A DNA stretch of 64,000 nucleotides, from the NCBI RefSeq assembly GCF_905220415.1, contig NC_059565.1, forward strand, positions 4,302,501 to 4,366,500, given 5' to 3'. The position numbers and the translations under genes were made by a program. The stretch comes from Colias croceus (lineage: Eukaryota; Arthropoda; Insecta; Lepidoptera; Pieridae). Position 1 is the stretch's first letter. Each line of letters begins with the position of its first letter. Positions 12,901 to 18,184 of this stretch are shown piece by piece. The notes under the pieces were generated by a model. That model was given only the letters and a program-made list of their open reading frames with translations. It did no database searches and was not told the origin of the DNA.

Positions 12901-14729
12901 TCTCTCTTCATCCCTCAATAATCATATCATGAAAACGAAGTGTTGCGGCGCTAAAGACAGACAAACGAAAAAGCAAATTTGCATTTATAATAATACTAGC
13001 TTACCGCCCGCGGCTTCGCCCGCTTTCTCTAAAACGATTTGAGATTTAAACTATCCTATCTCTCAAGTTGGATCGAACTGCACATGGTGTGCGAATTTTA
13101 TTATAATCGGTTAAGTGGTTTAGGAGTCCATTGAGGACAAACATTGTGACACGAGATTTATATATATTAAGATATTTATATTAGACTAGCGGTCCGCCCC
13201 GGCTTCGCCCGTGGTACATGTTTATGTTTTCTTTCCATAAGTATCCCCGTACTTCAAGTAATATTATAAAAAAGAATTATCGAAATCGGTCCACCCGTTC
13301 ACGCGTGATGCCGTGACCAAGGAAAACGGATTTCATTTTGATATAAAGAAGATATAGATACAGATTAATTATAAAATAAGGATGGGTTAAATGCGAACAA
13401 TGTTGCAATATATTTCGACAACTAGCAATCTCGCGAGCTAGATCGCAATTTTACAGTTTTTACAATTTTACAGTAACATACTTAAGGGGGGTTAGGCGGT
13501 GAGCAAAAATTAAGCTTTTCGGGTCTGAGGTAAGCGGTGAGGGGTTCCGCGTTTAGTATGGAACCAAAGTGCTCCAAACTAAAAAACGTAAGCGCCATTC
13601 ACATTTTTATCAAAATGTGAATGAAAATATTTAGTATTTTCTAAATCTAAAACAGTCACGAAATCGAGAAGGTAAATGCCTATGTACTTGTGATTTTATA
13701 CGAATTATTATCGTAAAATACGGTTGTAATGAGCATTTATATGATATTTTAGAGGTAACTTCAGGATTTTTTTTTATCGAGCAAAATTTTTCCTATCGTG
13801 TTTTGGAAACAGTCATCCCATCACACATACGTTCTGTAATACATATTAGAAATTTCAGTGCGAAAATTCTTCAATATTTTCAATTATAGCTCATAGAAAA
13901 CAGTCCATTTTGCCGTGTTCACCTACTAAGGGCCCCATATCGCAATCAAATTAGGAAAATAAATTATTTTATTCCATTTGCTACAATATTAGTAAAATAA
14001 AAATAATCTTACTCTCTAGCTATTTGAGAGGGAGTTTTAGGTATCTCTTCCGGCTCAGGAATCTCCTCCTTTCCCTTTCCTTTCGGCTTCTCTTCTTTCT
14101 TCTTTTCGGGAGCATCTCCTCCAGCTCTATATAAAGTTTTTAAATTATAAAACAGCTATTGTAGCTTACACAGACATACTTAAAAAATACACATCAGATA
14201 GATAGACATACATATTAAATAGATAAGAAACAACTATTTTGTAATAATTAGTCAAAATTTAAATTAGTAATAATAATTAGTAATAAAATTACAGTTAGAT
14301 AAATCGAAAATATGCAATGGAATGAAGAAACCTCTTTTTTTCGAGGTCGGTTAAAAACTTTATTATAATATTATTTTTATAAAATTATTATGTTTATTAC
14401 TAACAACTAACTACGGTCTGTGGCTTTGTCTATGAAGCCTATACAAGTTTTAGATAAAAACTAATTTACGGTAGGAAACTACAAAAGGATAATTATTTCA
14501 CGTAAGAGCTATCGCGCAAGAGCAACTTTTGTCTCGGCAACTATTTAGTCTCTCCCATCAACTCTATGGGCTAGTATGAGAGAGCGCGCACGTAGCGACG
14601 CAACTCCCTATACAGTTGATGGGAGAGACAAAATAGTTGCGGAGACAAAAGTTGCTCTTGCGCGCTAGTTCTAAGCGAAACGCTAAAAACTAGTGTAACA
14701 AAACAATCTTACTTTTTCTTATCAGCCAT
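800..14729 (-). CDS. Uncharacterised multi-exon protein with two repeated Cys-centred domains (3' partial)
   Basis: I rebuilt this gene from at least 15 exons on the minus strand, running from 14729 down past the left edge. Exons: 14729-14713, 14126-14013, 12818-12695, 12303-12158, 12089-11998, 11251-11102, 10603-10458, 8804-8672, 7923-7795, 7260-7159, 5778-5651, 3243-3100, 2548-2413, 1538-1383 (or 1443), 910-800. All junctions are phase-consistent except between 10458 and 8804. About 609 residues are visible. The protein starts MADKKK, followed by a Lys/Glu-rich segment and an Arg-rich patch. Domain 1 holds NGSQTACIAVICRALLEEK and later EDFFLYCPKSDGHAYGR. Domain 2 repeats the pattern as YTGVSCCVAALGMLRRL. 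Both continue with a helix containing D-x-L-x-E-x-x-D/E-x-G. A GxxxxC-A core before a helix recalls OTU/tegument-type cysteine proteases, but this is a weak guess. I do not recognise the protein. It is divergent from PPP1R15. Confidence 0.72.
1040..1268 (-). mobile_element. Helitron-like element (AGTAACTCTGTCTGTC family)
   Basis: This short non-autonomous element reads, on the minus strand, TCCATACTATAATATTAT through the CTGTCTGTC tract to a GC-rich 3' part with GCGGGCGAAGCCGCG. The same family recurs at 6703-6895, 45384-45650, 61005-61235 and 62308-62495. Confidence 0.6.
1383..1538 (-). CDS. Left gene, exon 14
   Basis: The acceptor is TTTTAAAG|GAA. It encodes ESLLERSGPIRRLVLGELKE and TFRIRDYEYSHT. 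Two good donors exist in the same phase: ACT|GTAAGT ending at 1443 and GAA|GTAAGA ending at 1383. The longer form adds a Lys/Ser-rich insert and KKDVKVE, which resembles KYTVKMVE in domain 1. Confidence 0.55.
2030..2412. repeat. Minisatellite of about 95 bp units next to exon 13 donor
   Basis: About four diverged tandem units (unit starts near 2034, 2127, 2225 and 2325) share CACTCTATATTTCAA, TTTTAATTCTTT, GACCTCTAGTATACTATTAA and TAAAATCACCAAA. The last unit runs into the exon 13 donor, so the minus-strand motif AGAGTGAGC recurs in several units. Confidence 0.75.
2413..2548 (-). CDS. Left gene, exon 13, domain 2 Cys core
   Basis: The acceptor is AACAAAG|G and the donor TTTAGA|GTGAGC. It encodes YQTFKTYTGVSCCVAALGML, then RRLRARAWNDDVLDETLDIG and YNFFR. 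This is the second copy of the Cys-core domain. The donor region is repeated several times in the adjoining minisatellite. Confidence 0.65.
2910..3092 (-). mobile_element. Helitron-like element (GCTGAAGAG family)
   Basis: The minus strand starts TCTATACTAATATTATAAAG and ends CAGCTAG, next to T in the genome. A GCGGGTGAGACCGC hairpin sits about 12 bases before CTAG. These match the 5'-TC, 3' hairpin and CTAG-T signature of Helitrons. Confidence 0.7.
3100..3243 (-). CDS. Left gene, exon 12
   Basis: The acceptor is TTCCCCAG|A and the donor TACAG|GTAAAA. It encodes DDMIPRPKSETVLHSPVEIA, then DQNYHSQYQQIDVEKWILRG and TRHMASY. A Helitron-like element ends eight bases into the following intron. Confidence 0.7.
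3341..3650 (-). mobile_element. Second copy of the LTR, inverted and solo
   Basis: This is the reverse complement of the 282-611 LTR with substitutions. It retains the TATAAAA motif near 3545 and is flanked on both sides by TAGT(A). No retroelement interior adjoins it, so it is probably a solo LTR. A short open frame inside it is not a gene. Confidence 0.6.
4497..5083 (-). mobile_element. PIF/Harbinger-type transposon with transposase remnant
   Basis: The 587-bp element is flanked by TTA on both sides (4494-4496 and 5084-5086), the expected 3-bp target duplication of this superfamily. Its ends are inverted repeats (GGCCCTTCTCCCATTACG and GGCCCTTCTGCCATTAGG). The minus-strand frame inside it (4956-4723) encodes what looks like the N-terminus of a Harbinger transposase. 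Confidence 0.75.
4723..4956 (-). pseudogene. Harbinger transposase N-terminal fragment
   Basis: This 77-codon frame contains SSDEEALA, then an Arg/Lys-rich run and KKYWIHPYIERN, the arrangement seen at the start of Harbinger (HARBI1-like) nucleases. The rest, including the DDE catalytic domain, is absent because the element is internally deleted. It is therefore inactive. The longer plus-strand frame at 4482-4883 is its antisense shadow. Confidence 0.6.
5285..5480 (+). mobile_element. tRNA-derived SINE
   Basis: A tRNA-like head carries an A box (TGGCCGAGTTGG) and B box (GGTTCGAGTCC), and 7-bp acceptor-like ends TCACGAG/CTCGTGA pair. There is no regular anticodon arm. It is followed by an AT tail with a (TA)n run and TTTGAATGCCATAAAAC. 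The same flanks occur at 12415, 42550, 44225 and 49325, so this is a dispersed family and not a working tRNA gene. Confidence 0.65.
5651..5778 (-). CDS. Left gene, exon 11, Pro-rich then FFLYCPKSDGHAYG
   Basis: The acceptor is ATACCACAG|CC and the donor GGCAG|GTTTGT. It begins with a Pro/Gln/Leu-rich linker and ends MEQLMQLRGEDFFLYCPKSD plus GHAYG. The linker leads into domain 2. A SINE fragment lies about 45 bp upstream of the acceptor. Confidence 0.7.
5820..6400 (-). mobile_element. SINE with B-box head, in two parts
   Basis: Two parts of one SINE family lie at 5820-5915 and about 6270-6400, separated by unrelated AT-rich DNA. The head contains, on the minus strand, GGTTGAATTCCCACCC, a degraded B box. 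Other copies at 7340-7770, 48404-48570 and 54715-55135 keep GGTTCGATTCC. Confidence 0.55.
6186..6262 (+). mobile_element. Truncated hairpin MITE, family III
   Basis: An A-rich start, then GTTGTGTGGTTTCATGAAAC with CAC (a hairpin), then AAAGTGAAACTTTTTTTCAC. It ends shortly after TTAACTAAAAATTATC. Full-length relatives are at 15843-16016 and 44985-45190. Confidence 0.6.
6703..6895 (-). mobile_element. Helitron-like element (AGTAACTCTGTCTGTC family)
   Basis: It matches the 1040-1268 copy over the GTAACTCTGTCTGTCTG and CCCGGAAATCCCACGGG parts. The GC-rich hairpin end is missing or degraded. Confidence 0.55.
7159..7260 (-). CDS. Left gene, exon 10
   Basis: The acceptor is TTATGTAG|GGT and the donor GAG|GTGAGA, phase 0 at both ends, 34 codons. 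It encodes GKYPQCSLSAVSLATSRATS followed by RRKVREFYQKQPKE. Confidence 0.7.
7340..7770 (-). mobile_element. B-box SINE interrupted by a Helitron-like element
   Basis: The SINE halves are at about 7340-7452 and 7625-7770; the second contains GGTTCGATTCCCACCC on the minus strand. A Helitron-like element (about 7453-7623, with GCGAAGCCGGGGCGGACC and GCTAG) is inserted between them. The same nested arrangement recurs independently at 54715-55135. Confidence 0.65.
7795..7923 (-). CDS. Left gene, exon 9
   Basis: The acceptor is TTACCAG|GTG and the donor GAG|GTTAGT, phase 0 at both ends, 43 codons. It encodes VVQKEPLIREPDYELDLKAL and then RIHCRSEWDSININALIDKK. Confidence 0.7.
8024..8260 (+). mobile_element. 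Hairpin MITE, family IV
   Basis: It starts with an A-rich tract and a GTGTGTACTTATGTACACG hairpin, then GAAGTTATACTTCTTT. It ends with the inverted repeat AAAGAAGTATAACTTC. The layout is the same as in the GAAGTGAAACTTC families, with a changed core. Confidence 0.6.
8672..8804 (-). CDS. Left gene, exon 8
   Basis: The acceptor is TTTTAAG|A (phase 2 entry) and the donor GAG|GTAATT. It encodes LGAGAFLRYAGITSFVLDFL, then GNYGDLDAAKKGTPKPAIAL and TNIE. The open frame continues upstream in intron sequence by chance. Confidence 0.65.
9113..9174. mobile_element. 62-bp deleted palindromic MITE
   Basis: The two arms AGGCTGGTTGAAGAGCTTGA and TCAAGCTCTGCAACCAGCCT are nearly perfect inverted repeats. 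They match the termini of the 203-bp element at 50064-50266, so this is an internally deleted copy. Confidence 0.65.
9312..10037. repeat. 364-bp tandem duplication of a repeat containing a MITE
   Basis: Unit 1 (9312-9675) and unit 2 (9676 to about 10037) both begin ACAGCTTATCAGGCTGTCC. They include a GC-rich CCGCCTCCGGGGGTGGCGGG hairpin and end with a family I hairpin MITE. The copies differ by several percent. The duplication lies in the intron where a coding piece of the left gene appears to be missing. Confidence 0.8.
10262..10350 (-). pseudogene. Decayed non-LTR reverse transcriptase fragment
   Basis: On the minus strand GVPQG is followed, after a frame change, by LGPPLFLIYINVMND, the conserved reverse-transcriptase block just upstream of the catalytic FADD motif. 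It is short, frameshifted and has a stop soon after, so it is a relic inside the intron. Confidence 0.6.
10458..10603 (-). CDS. Left gene, exon 7
   Basis: The acceptor CATCAG|GT joins in phase 1 and gives ..CYKGKPQLQLNQLLTSF. It continues YFHDNKYTVKMVEVERGLLA to EPDLMAL. The only nearby donor is TTA|GTATGA, which leaves phase 0 and does not match the next recognised exon, so a short exon may be missing after it. Confidence 0.6.
11102..11251 (-). CDS. Left gene, exon 6, domain 1 Cys core
   Basis: The acceptor is ATTTCAG|GA and the donor AAGG|GTAAGT, both good. It encodes SQTACIAVICRALLEEKTPA followed by DLIRRDVDELIEGGDRYYKQ and MLAMKCYK. This is the core of domain 1, with a Cys two residues after Thr at the start of a predicted helix. 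Confidence 0.7.
11357..11548 (-). mobile_element. Hairpin MITE, family II
   Basis: It shows the inverted ends GAAGTGAAACTTCTTT and AAAGAAGTTTCA and an internal GTTACGCG/CACGCGTGATTCGACG body. Other copies are at 30998-31210 and 34588-34810. The hairpin-side end is truncated here. Confidence 0.7.
11722..11880. mobile_element. Palindromic MITE (GAGCTAGCGCGC)
   Basis: The two halves are long inverted repeats that start TTAGAGCTAGCGCGCAAGAG and end with its complement. Copies are at 14504-14675 and, truncated, at 31387-31533. Short open frames across it are artefacts of the palindrome. Confidence 0.8.
11998..12089 (-). CDS. Left gene, exon 5
   Basis: The acceptor is TGTGATAG|T and the donor AACG|GTATTT. 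It encodes GFFIALIDVLSLRSSNFSS and then IDLVFIPINCN. Joined in phase 1 to the next exon it reads PINCNGSQTACIAV without interruption, which is the main support for it. Confidence 0.55.
12158..12303 (-). CDS. Left gene, exon 4, Arg-rich patch
   Basis: The acceptor is CATTCAG|ATG. It encodes MIDLPEIETRKWIPPYL, then a run of six Arg, and FEYECGKLKK. The donor is uncertain: TG|GTGGTT at 12158 fits the next exon's phase, while AAG|GTCTGG at 12163 does not. Confidence 0.6.
12415..12510 (-). mobile_element. tRNA-derived SINE fragment
   Basis: It contains the B-box half of the 5285-5480 family in reverse (GGCTTCGAATCCCGCCTCGT) and the GCATTTGAATGCTATAAAAC flank. The A-box half is degraded. Confidence 0.55.
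12695..12818 (-). CDS. Left gene, exon 3
   Basis: The acceptor TATTCCCAG|G is phase-compatible with exon 2; the joined residues read ..ARE|EAEYRAYLRKQRFKR. The exon then carries RPWRPPPPPQKLPR and ends at AGA|GTTGTT, a weak donor. Two overlapping open frames cover this region; only this frame joins to its neighbours. Confidence 0.6.
12995..13170 (-). mobile_element. Helitron-like element
   Basis: The minus strand ends with GCGGGCGAAGCCGCGGGCGG and GCTAG. The body includes TTGTCCTCAATGGACTCC and GTGCAGTTCGATCC. The same body is joined to a different 3' end at 20108-20300. Confidence 0.6.
13183..13360 (-). mobile_element. Helitron-like element (GGACCGCTAG family)
   Basis: The minus strand contains the GGGCGAAGCCGGGGCGGACC 3' part and GCTAGT. 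It lies only about 15 bp from the previous element. Confidence 0.6.
14013..14126 (-). CDS. Left gene, exon 2, Lys/Glu-rich
   Basis: The acceptor is TATATAG|A and the donor GAGA|GTAAGAT. It encodes a charged low-complexity stretch, AGGDAPEKKKEEKPKGKGKE, then IPEPEEIPKTPSQIAR. It enters and leaves in phase 2. Confidence 0.7.
14504..14675. mobile_element. Palindromic MITE in intron 1 of the left gene
   Basis: A second copy of the GAGCTAGCGCGC palindrome. It begins about 38 bp inside the intron after exon 1 of the left gene, so it is close to that gene's promoter and first donor. Confidence 0.75.
14713..14729 (-). CDS. Left gene, exon 1 (start codon)
   Basis: The start ATG is at 14729-14727 in a good context (AAAAATGG). 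The exon encodes MADKK plus two bases and ends at an AA|GTAAGA donor. The next exon supplies one base, restoring Lys. Confidence 0.7.
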
Positions 14730-16330
14730 TTTTCCGTAAATTGAATCAGTATTTTGTATGAAACGCTTCTTTATTCATTAATTCATTCGATTATATTCTG
14801 AAATCCGTAACAATTAATTATTCAAAAACGTAAAAATTTATGAAGATACTTAATTAAAATGTTTGTTATTTATACATACGTTCAAACAAACAGACTCTTG
14901 GGATAAATATTACGCTATTTAGGTATACATGTAAAGGAATGTGCTCCAATTACTATATTAAATAAACATTCGACAATATTATTCTGTATAGTCATTGTAT
15001 AGTGTATTCATCAACGTCAATAACCAGTCAGGTAGGCTGATCAAGGATCGTCTAAATTTTTAAAGTTGGTGGAAAGTTAGCACCTTTCCGCCAACACCAA
15101 GACGTAGTTATTTCATCAATGTAAAATATTCACTAACCTTTTTCTATTTTTTCAATTTTTTTATAATTTTTATATTTTGTATCATAACGTCCACATTACA
15201 TAATGCATTTGAACAAATGTTTTTCAACTGTCAAAAAGAATGTTTTCAAAAATGTTATATCTTTTTTACACATTATTAGGTCGGGTATTGCATTCATAAA
15301 AAGATCTTACTCCTTATCATAAAGCATTGGCGAATAAAAAGATATATTAATTAGATATTTAAATTTCTGTTAAATTTAAAAAATCCAAGTCTCAAATTGT
15401 TTTTTAAATTAGGTAACTACCCTCGAGAAAATCACCAAATACTTAATAGTAAAAACCACTGACCACCTTAACGATAACCAAGTATATAAGTATGCTTTAT
15501 TTATGATTAATGTAATACATATTATTATATGAATTGTATATTTTTTGTTTATTGTTATTTACTATCATTGGATTATCCAAGATAAAAAATGTAATTAAAG
15601 GTCAAATATTATTCATGTTGTGTACCTACCTTATTGCATCAGAAAAGTTAAAATATTGCCTATGGTTTAAAATCGATTTTATTGTTTAATTGTTATAATC
15701 GATATAAGTGCGGCGATGAAGATATTACGTCGGGTCGTGGTTCAAAATAATGCCTGAAAAAATAAGAATAATAATGTGGGAAATTCTAAAAAATTAATAT
15801 TTACTCTAAAAGTGACTACCATTTTACATAAATAAATCGAAAAAATGTTGTGTGGTTTTATGAAACCACGGTAAAAGTTAAACTTTTTTTCACACTATAG
15901 CCATTTAACTAAAAATTATCGTATTTGTACGATAATTATCGTACGTATCGTGCGTCACGCGACATGCGCTACACAGACCAAAAAGTTTGAGACGATGTAA
16001 TATAAGTTTCACTTTAAAAAATACAATGAATAAAATATTTGAGCAACAATAAAACTCATATTAAAATTATCCACTTCAAAGAGTATATTTTTAGAATAGA
16101 CGTGGATCAAGTTTTATGTAAAAAAAAGCATATTTTTGTTATCAACAGCTGTTTTTTTTTTCTATTCTTAACGTGGTATAACGAAATATAGAACATAAAG
16201 ATAATCGATTTGAATCGATTCCATTCCATTTATATTAATCTGTATAATTTCTTCCCTCCTCTGTTGTCTGTGATAATTATTACGAACTGTCAAGTTGACA
16301 ATGAAATGAGTGCGTATTATTTTTATCAAA
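14730..16330. other. Divergent intergenic region between left gene and PPP1R15
   Basis: About 1.6 kb separates the two start codons. It is AT-rich with a short hairpin at about 15063-15098 (GTTGGTGGAAAG and CTTTCCGCCAAC) and a family III hairpin MITE at 15843-16016. I see no TATA box at a convincing distance from either start, and no coding sequence. Confidence 0.5.
15843..16016 (+). mobile_element. Hairpin MITE, family III, in the PPP1R15 promoter region
   Basis: It consists of an A-tract, a GTGTGGTTTTATGAAACCAC hairpin, AAAGTTAAACTTTTTTTCAC, repeated ACGATAATTATCGT motifs and the terminal AAGTTTCACTTT. It ends about 315 bp upstream of the first PPP1R15 uORF. Confidence 0.75.
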
Positions 16331-16345
16331 ATGGCTGAACTATAA
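16331..16345 (+). promoter_or_regulatory. PPP1R15 uORF1 (4 codons)
   Basis: ATGGCTGAACTATAA encodes MAEL-stop in an excellent insect start context (TCAAAATGG). It precedes uORF2 by 28 nt. Two further tiny frames at 16301-16309 and 16306-16338 count only if transcription starts that far upstream. Confidence 0.5.
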
Positions 16346-16372
16346 AGACGTGTATTTCGATATTTTATCAAA

Positions 16373-16603
16373 ATGGAGCTAAAAAGCGAGTATTTTACGC
16401 AAGTAAACGAATTTTCAAGTTATTCAGAAGTGAGAAACGCAGTCAGTTGTGGTGATATAGCGTATAACACAGACAGAGTGAAGATATACGATTCAGGACC
16501 TTGCTATTCTCAGGAAGTGTCTATCATTGGGTTGAAGTGTTATAGACTTATTCACAAGCCTTTTTCAGACGTGTGTATGTGCAATATGAACATGACTGTT
16601 TAA
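16373..16603 (+). promoter_or_regulatory. PPP1R15 uORF2 (76 codons)
   Basis: This frame has the same strong start context as uORF1 (TCAAAATGG). It stops 36 nt before the main ATG. Vertebrate GADD34/CReP and the Drosophila orthologue are known to use uORFs to bypass repression when eIF2alpha is phosphorylated, so a two-uORF layout here fits the family. The 76-residue product has several Cys and no recognised domain. It could also be a separate coding exon, but no splice is needed to explain it. Confidence 0.55.
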
Positions 16604-16639
16604 GTGTAACATGCCTTAGCATCCTCATTAAACTGTAAA

Positions 16640-18184
16640 ATGAATATAAGTGTTAACAAAATGAATAACAGAACAACTTTCGGTTCGCGCAATAGGCGCA
16701 ATCTACTGGAATTGCCAATAAATTTTCCCATAACTAACTATTCTACGGACGCTCAATCCAAAGCAATGAAGGACGCATTCGCGGATACTTTATTACTCAA
16801 CAACATAAACAAATTGCATCTAATTTCGGACCCGTTAAGGAAAAACCTTGCCGATTCTGTGATAACAGCATCTAGCATGGACAAAACAAAGGAAAAAGAA
16901 TACGAAGCGGAGAAACCTCCGCAGTCTAGTGAGTCGCAAACACCATTGAGTGGTATTACGAATTTTTTTACCGGTGTTTTCAACGTGATGACTGCTATGT
17001 TTCAAAAGAGAGCCAGCTCGCCAGTGCCACAATATTACGACTGTTTCGATTTTGAAGACGAGGGCCAGATGTCGCCGTCGCTCGCTTGGCACGCTGCCAA
17101 GTTGGAGGTTCAAAATAAAAATGAACAGGTTGAGCAGTTTGGTTGTAACAATTCTACAACAAATTCGAACACAAGCATGACTACAAGTAGAAATGTAGTT
17201 GGTAATTGTGAGGATAAGTTGAACCAGGTGCGTATGCTGTTGACGGACAAGAAACCGCAGCAAGCACGCAAACGGAGGCCCAGGAGGGTCTTCGTTGAAT
17301 CTGGCTCAGTGTCAGACTCATTTGAGGATGCTTTCTGTCCTGAAGACATTGTTAATCTGCCCAACGATACTTTAATAGAGTGCTACGGAGCATATAAACA
17401 TCAAGAACAAGATTTATTTGAGACTGATGCGCCTTATGTCAAGACTGAAATGTATGTAAATGAATCAATGGATATAGTAACTAATTTACCAGAGGATAAA
17501 GACCAGAATGTTAAACCGGATAACACAATTAGCATAGACAAAGATCAAGTGATATCGTCTTGTGAGGACAAAATTAACAAAATAAAAGAGTTGCTAAAGT
17601 CAAAATGTAAACGTAACAGTGATATTACAGAGTGTAATGATTCAAAAACATCACCGATCCCGATAAAAGAAGTGTCGAACGAAATTTCGTTTGGCAACGA
17701 GATTCTCAACAACAGCAAGGACTCAGAATCATCAATACCAGAGAACAGCTTTGATGAAGTGACCGGCAAATTCTATTCTTCCTCTGCAGATAGCGACGAT
17801 TCGTTCCAAATCGTGTTCACTGACAAACGACAGAGAATACCGTCGGAGTGTGAATCGGAAGACTCGTTTATCGTGTTCGAAGAATCTCCAGACAGTTGTT
17901 ACACATCCAACGATGTTTTCGGCAACGAGAACGACTCAGACACGGATTCCGACTTAGAAGAAGACTCTGGGTACGGAATAACAACTTGCAAGTTGAATCA
18001 TTCGTTGTCGCGGACCTTTGGTGATCTCACGGACGATACTTTGTACAGTGCTGATGTAGTGGATTGTGCTGTGCGTATCGGGGAAGCGGCTGATGTGCCT
18101 GATGAAGCGAGTGCGCCAGAACATACAGGATTGCTTCTCGATGAACAGAGGAAGGTGGAGAAGCGGAAACTACCACCGAAAAAG
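16640..18184 (+). CDS. PPP1R15: PPP1R15 exon 1
   Basis: It has 515 codons from ATG (context AAAATGA) and ends CCGAAAAAG|GTGAGT, a strong donor in phase 0. The open frame continues 15 codons into the intron, so reading it as a single exon would give a false C-terminus lacking the PP1-binding core. Confidence 0.9.

Noticed and set aside
13481..13940. Possible TIR element with TTAAGGGGGGTTAGGCGGTG end
   Set aside because: The right side (CACCTACTAAGGGCCC) is only loosely complementary and no target duplication was found.
17110..17364. Minus-strand ORFs under PPP1R15 exon 1
   Set aside because: They are antisense shadows of a long real exon with no independent support.
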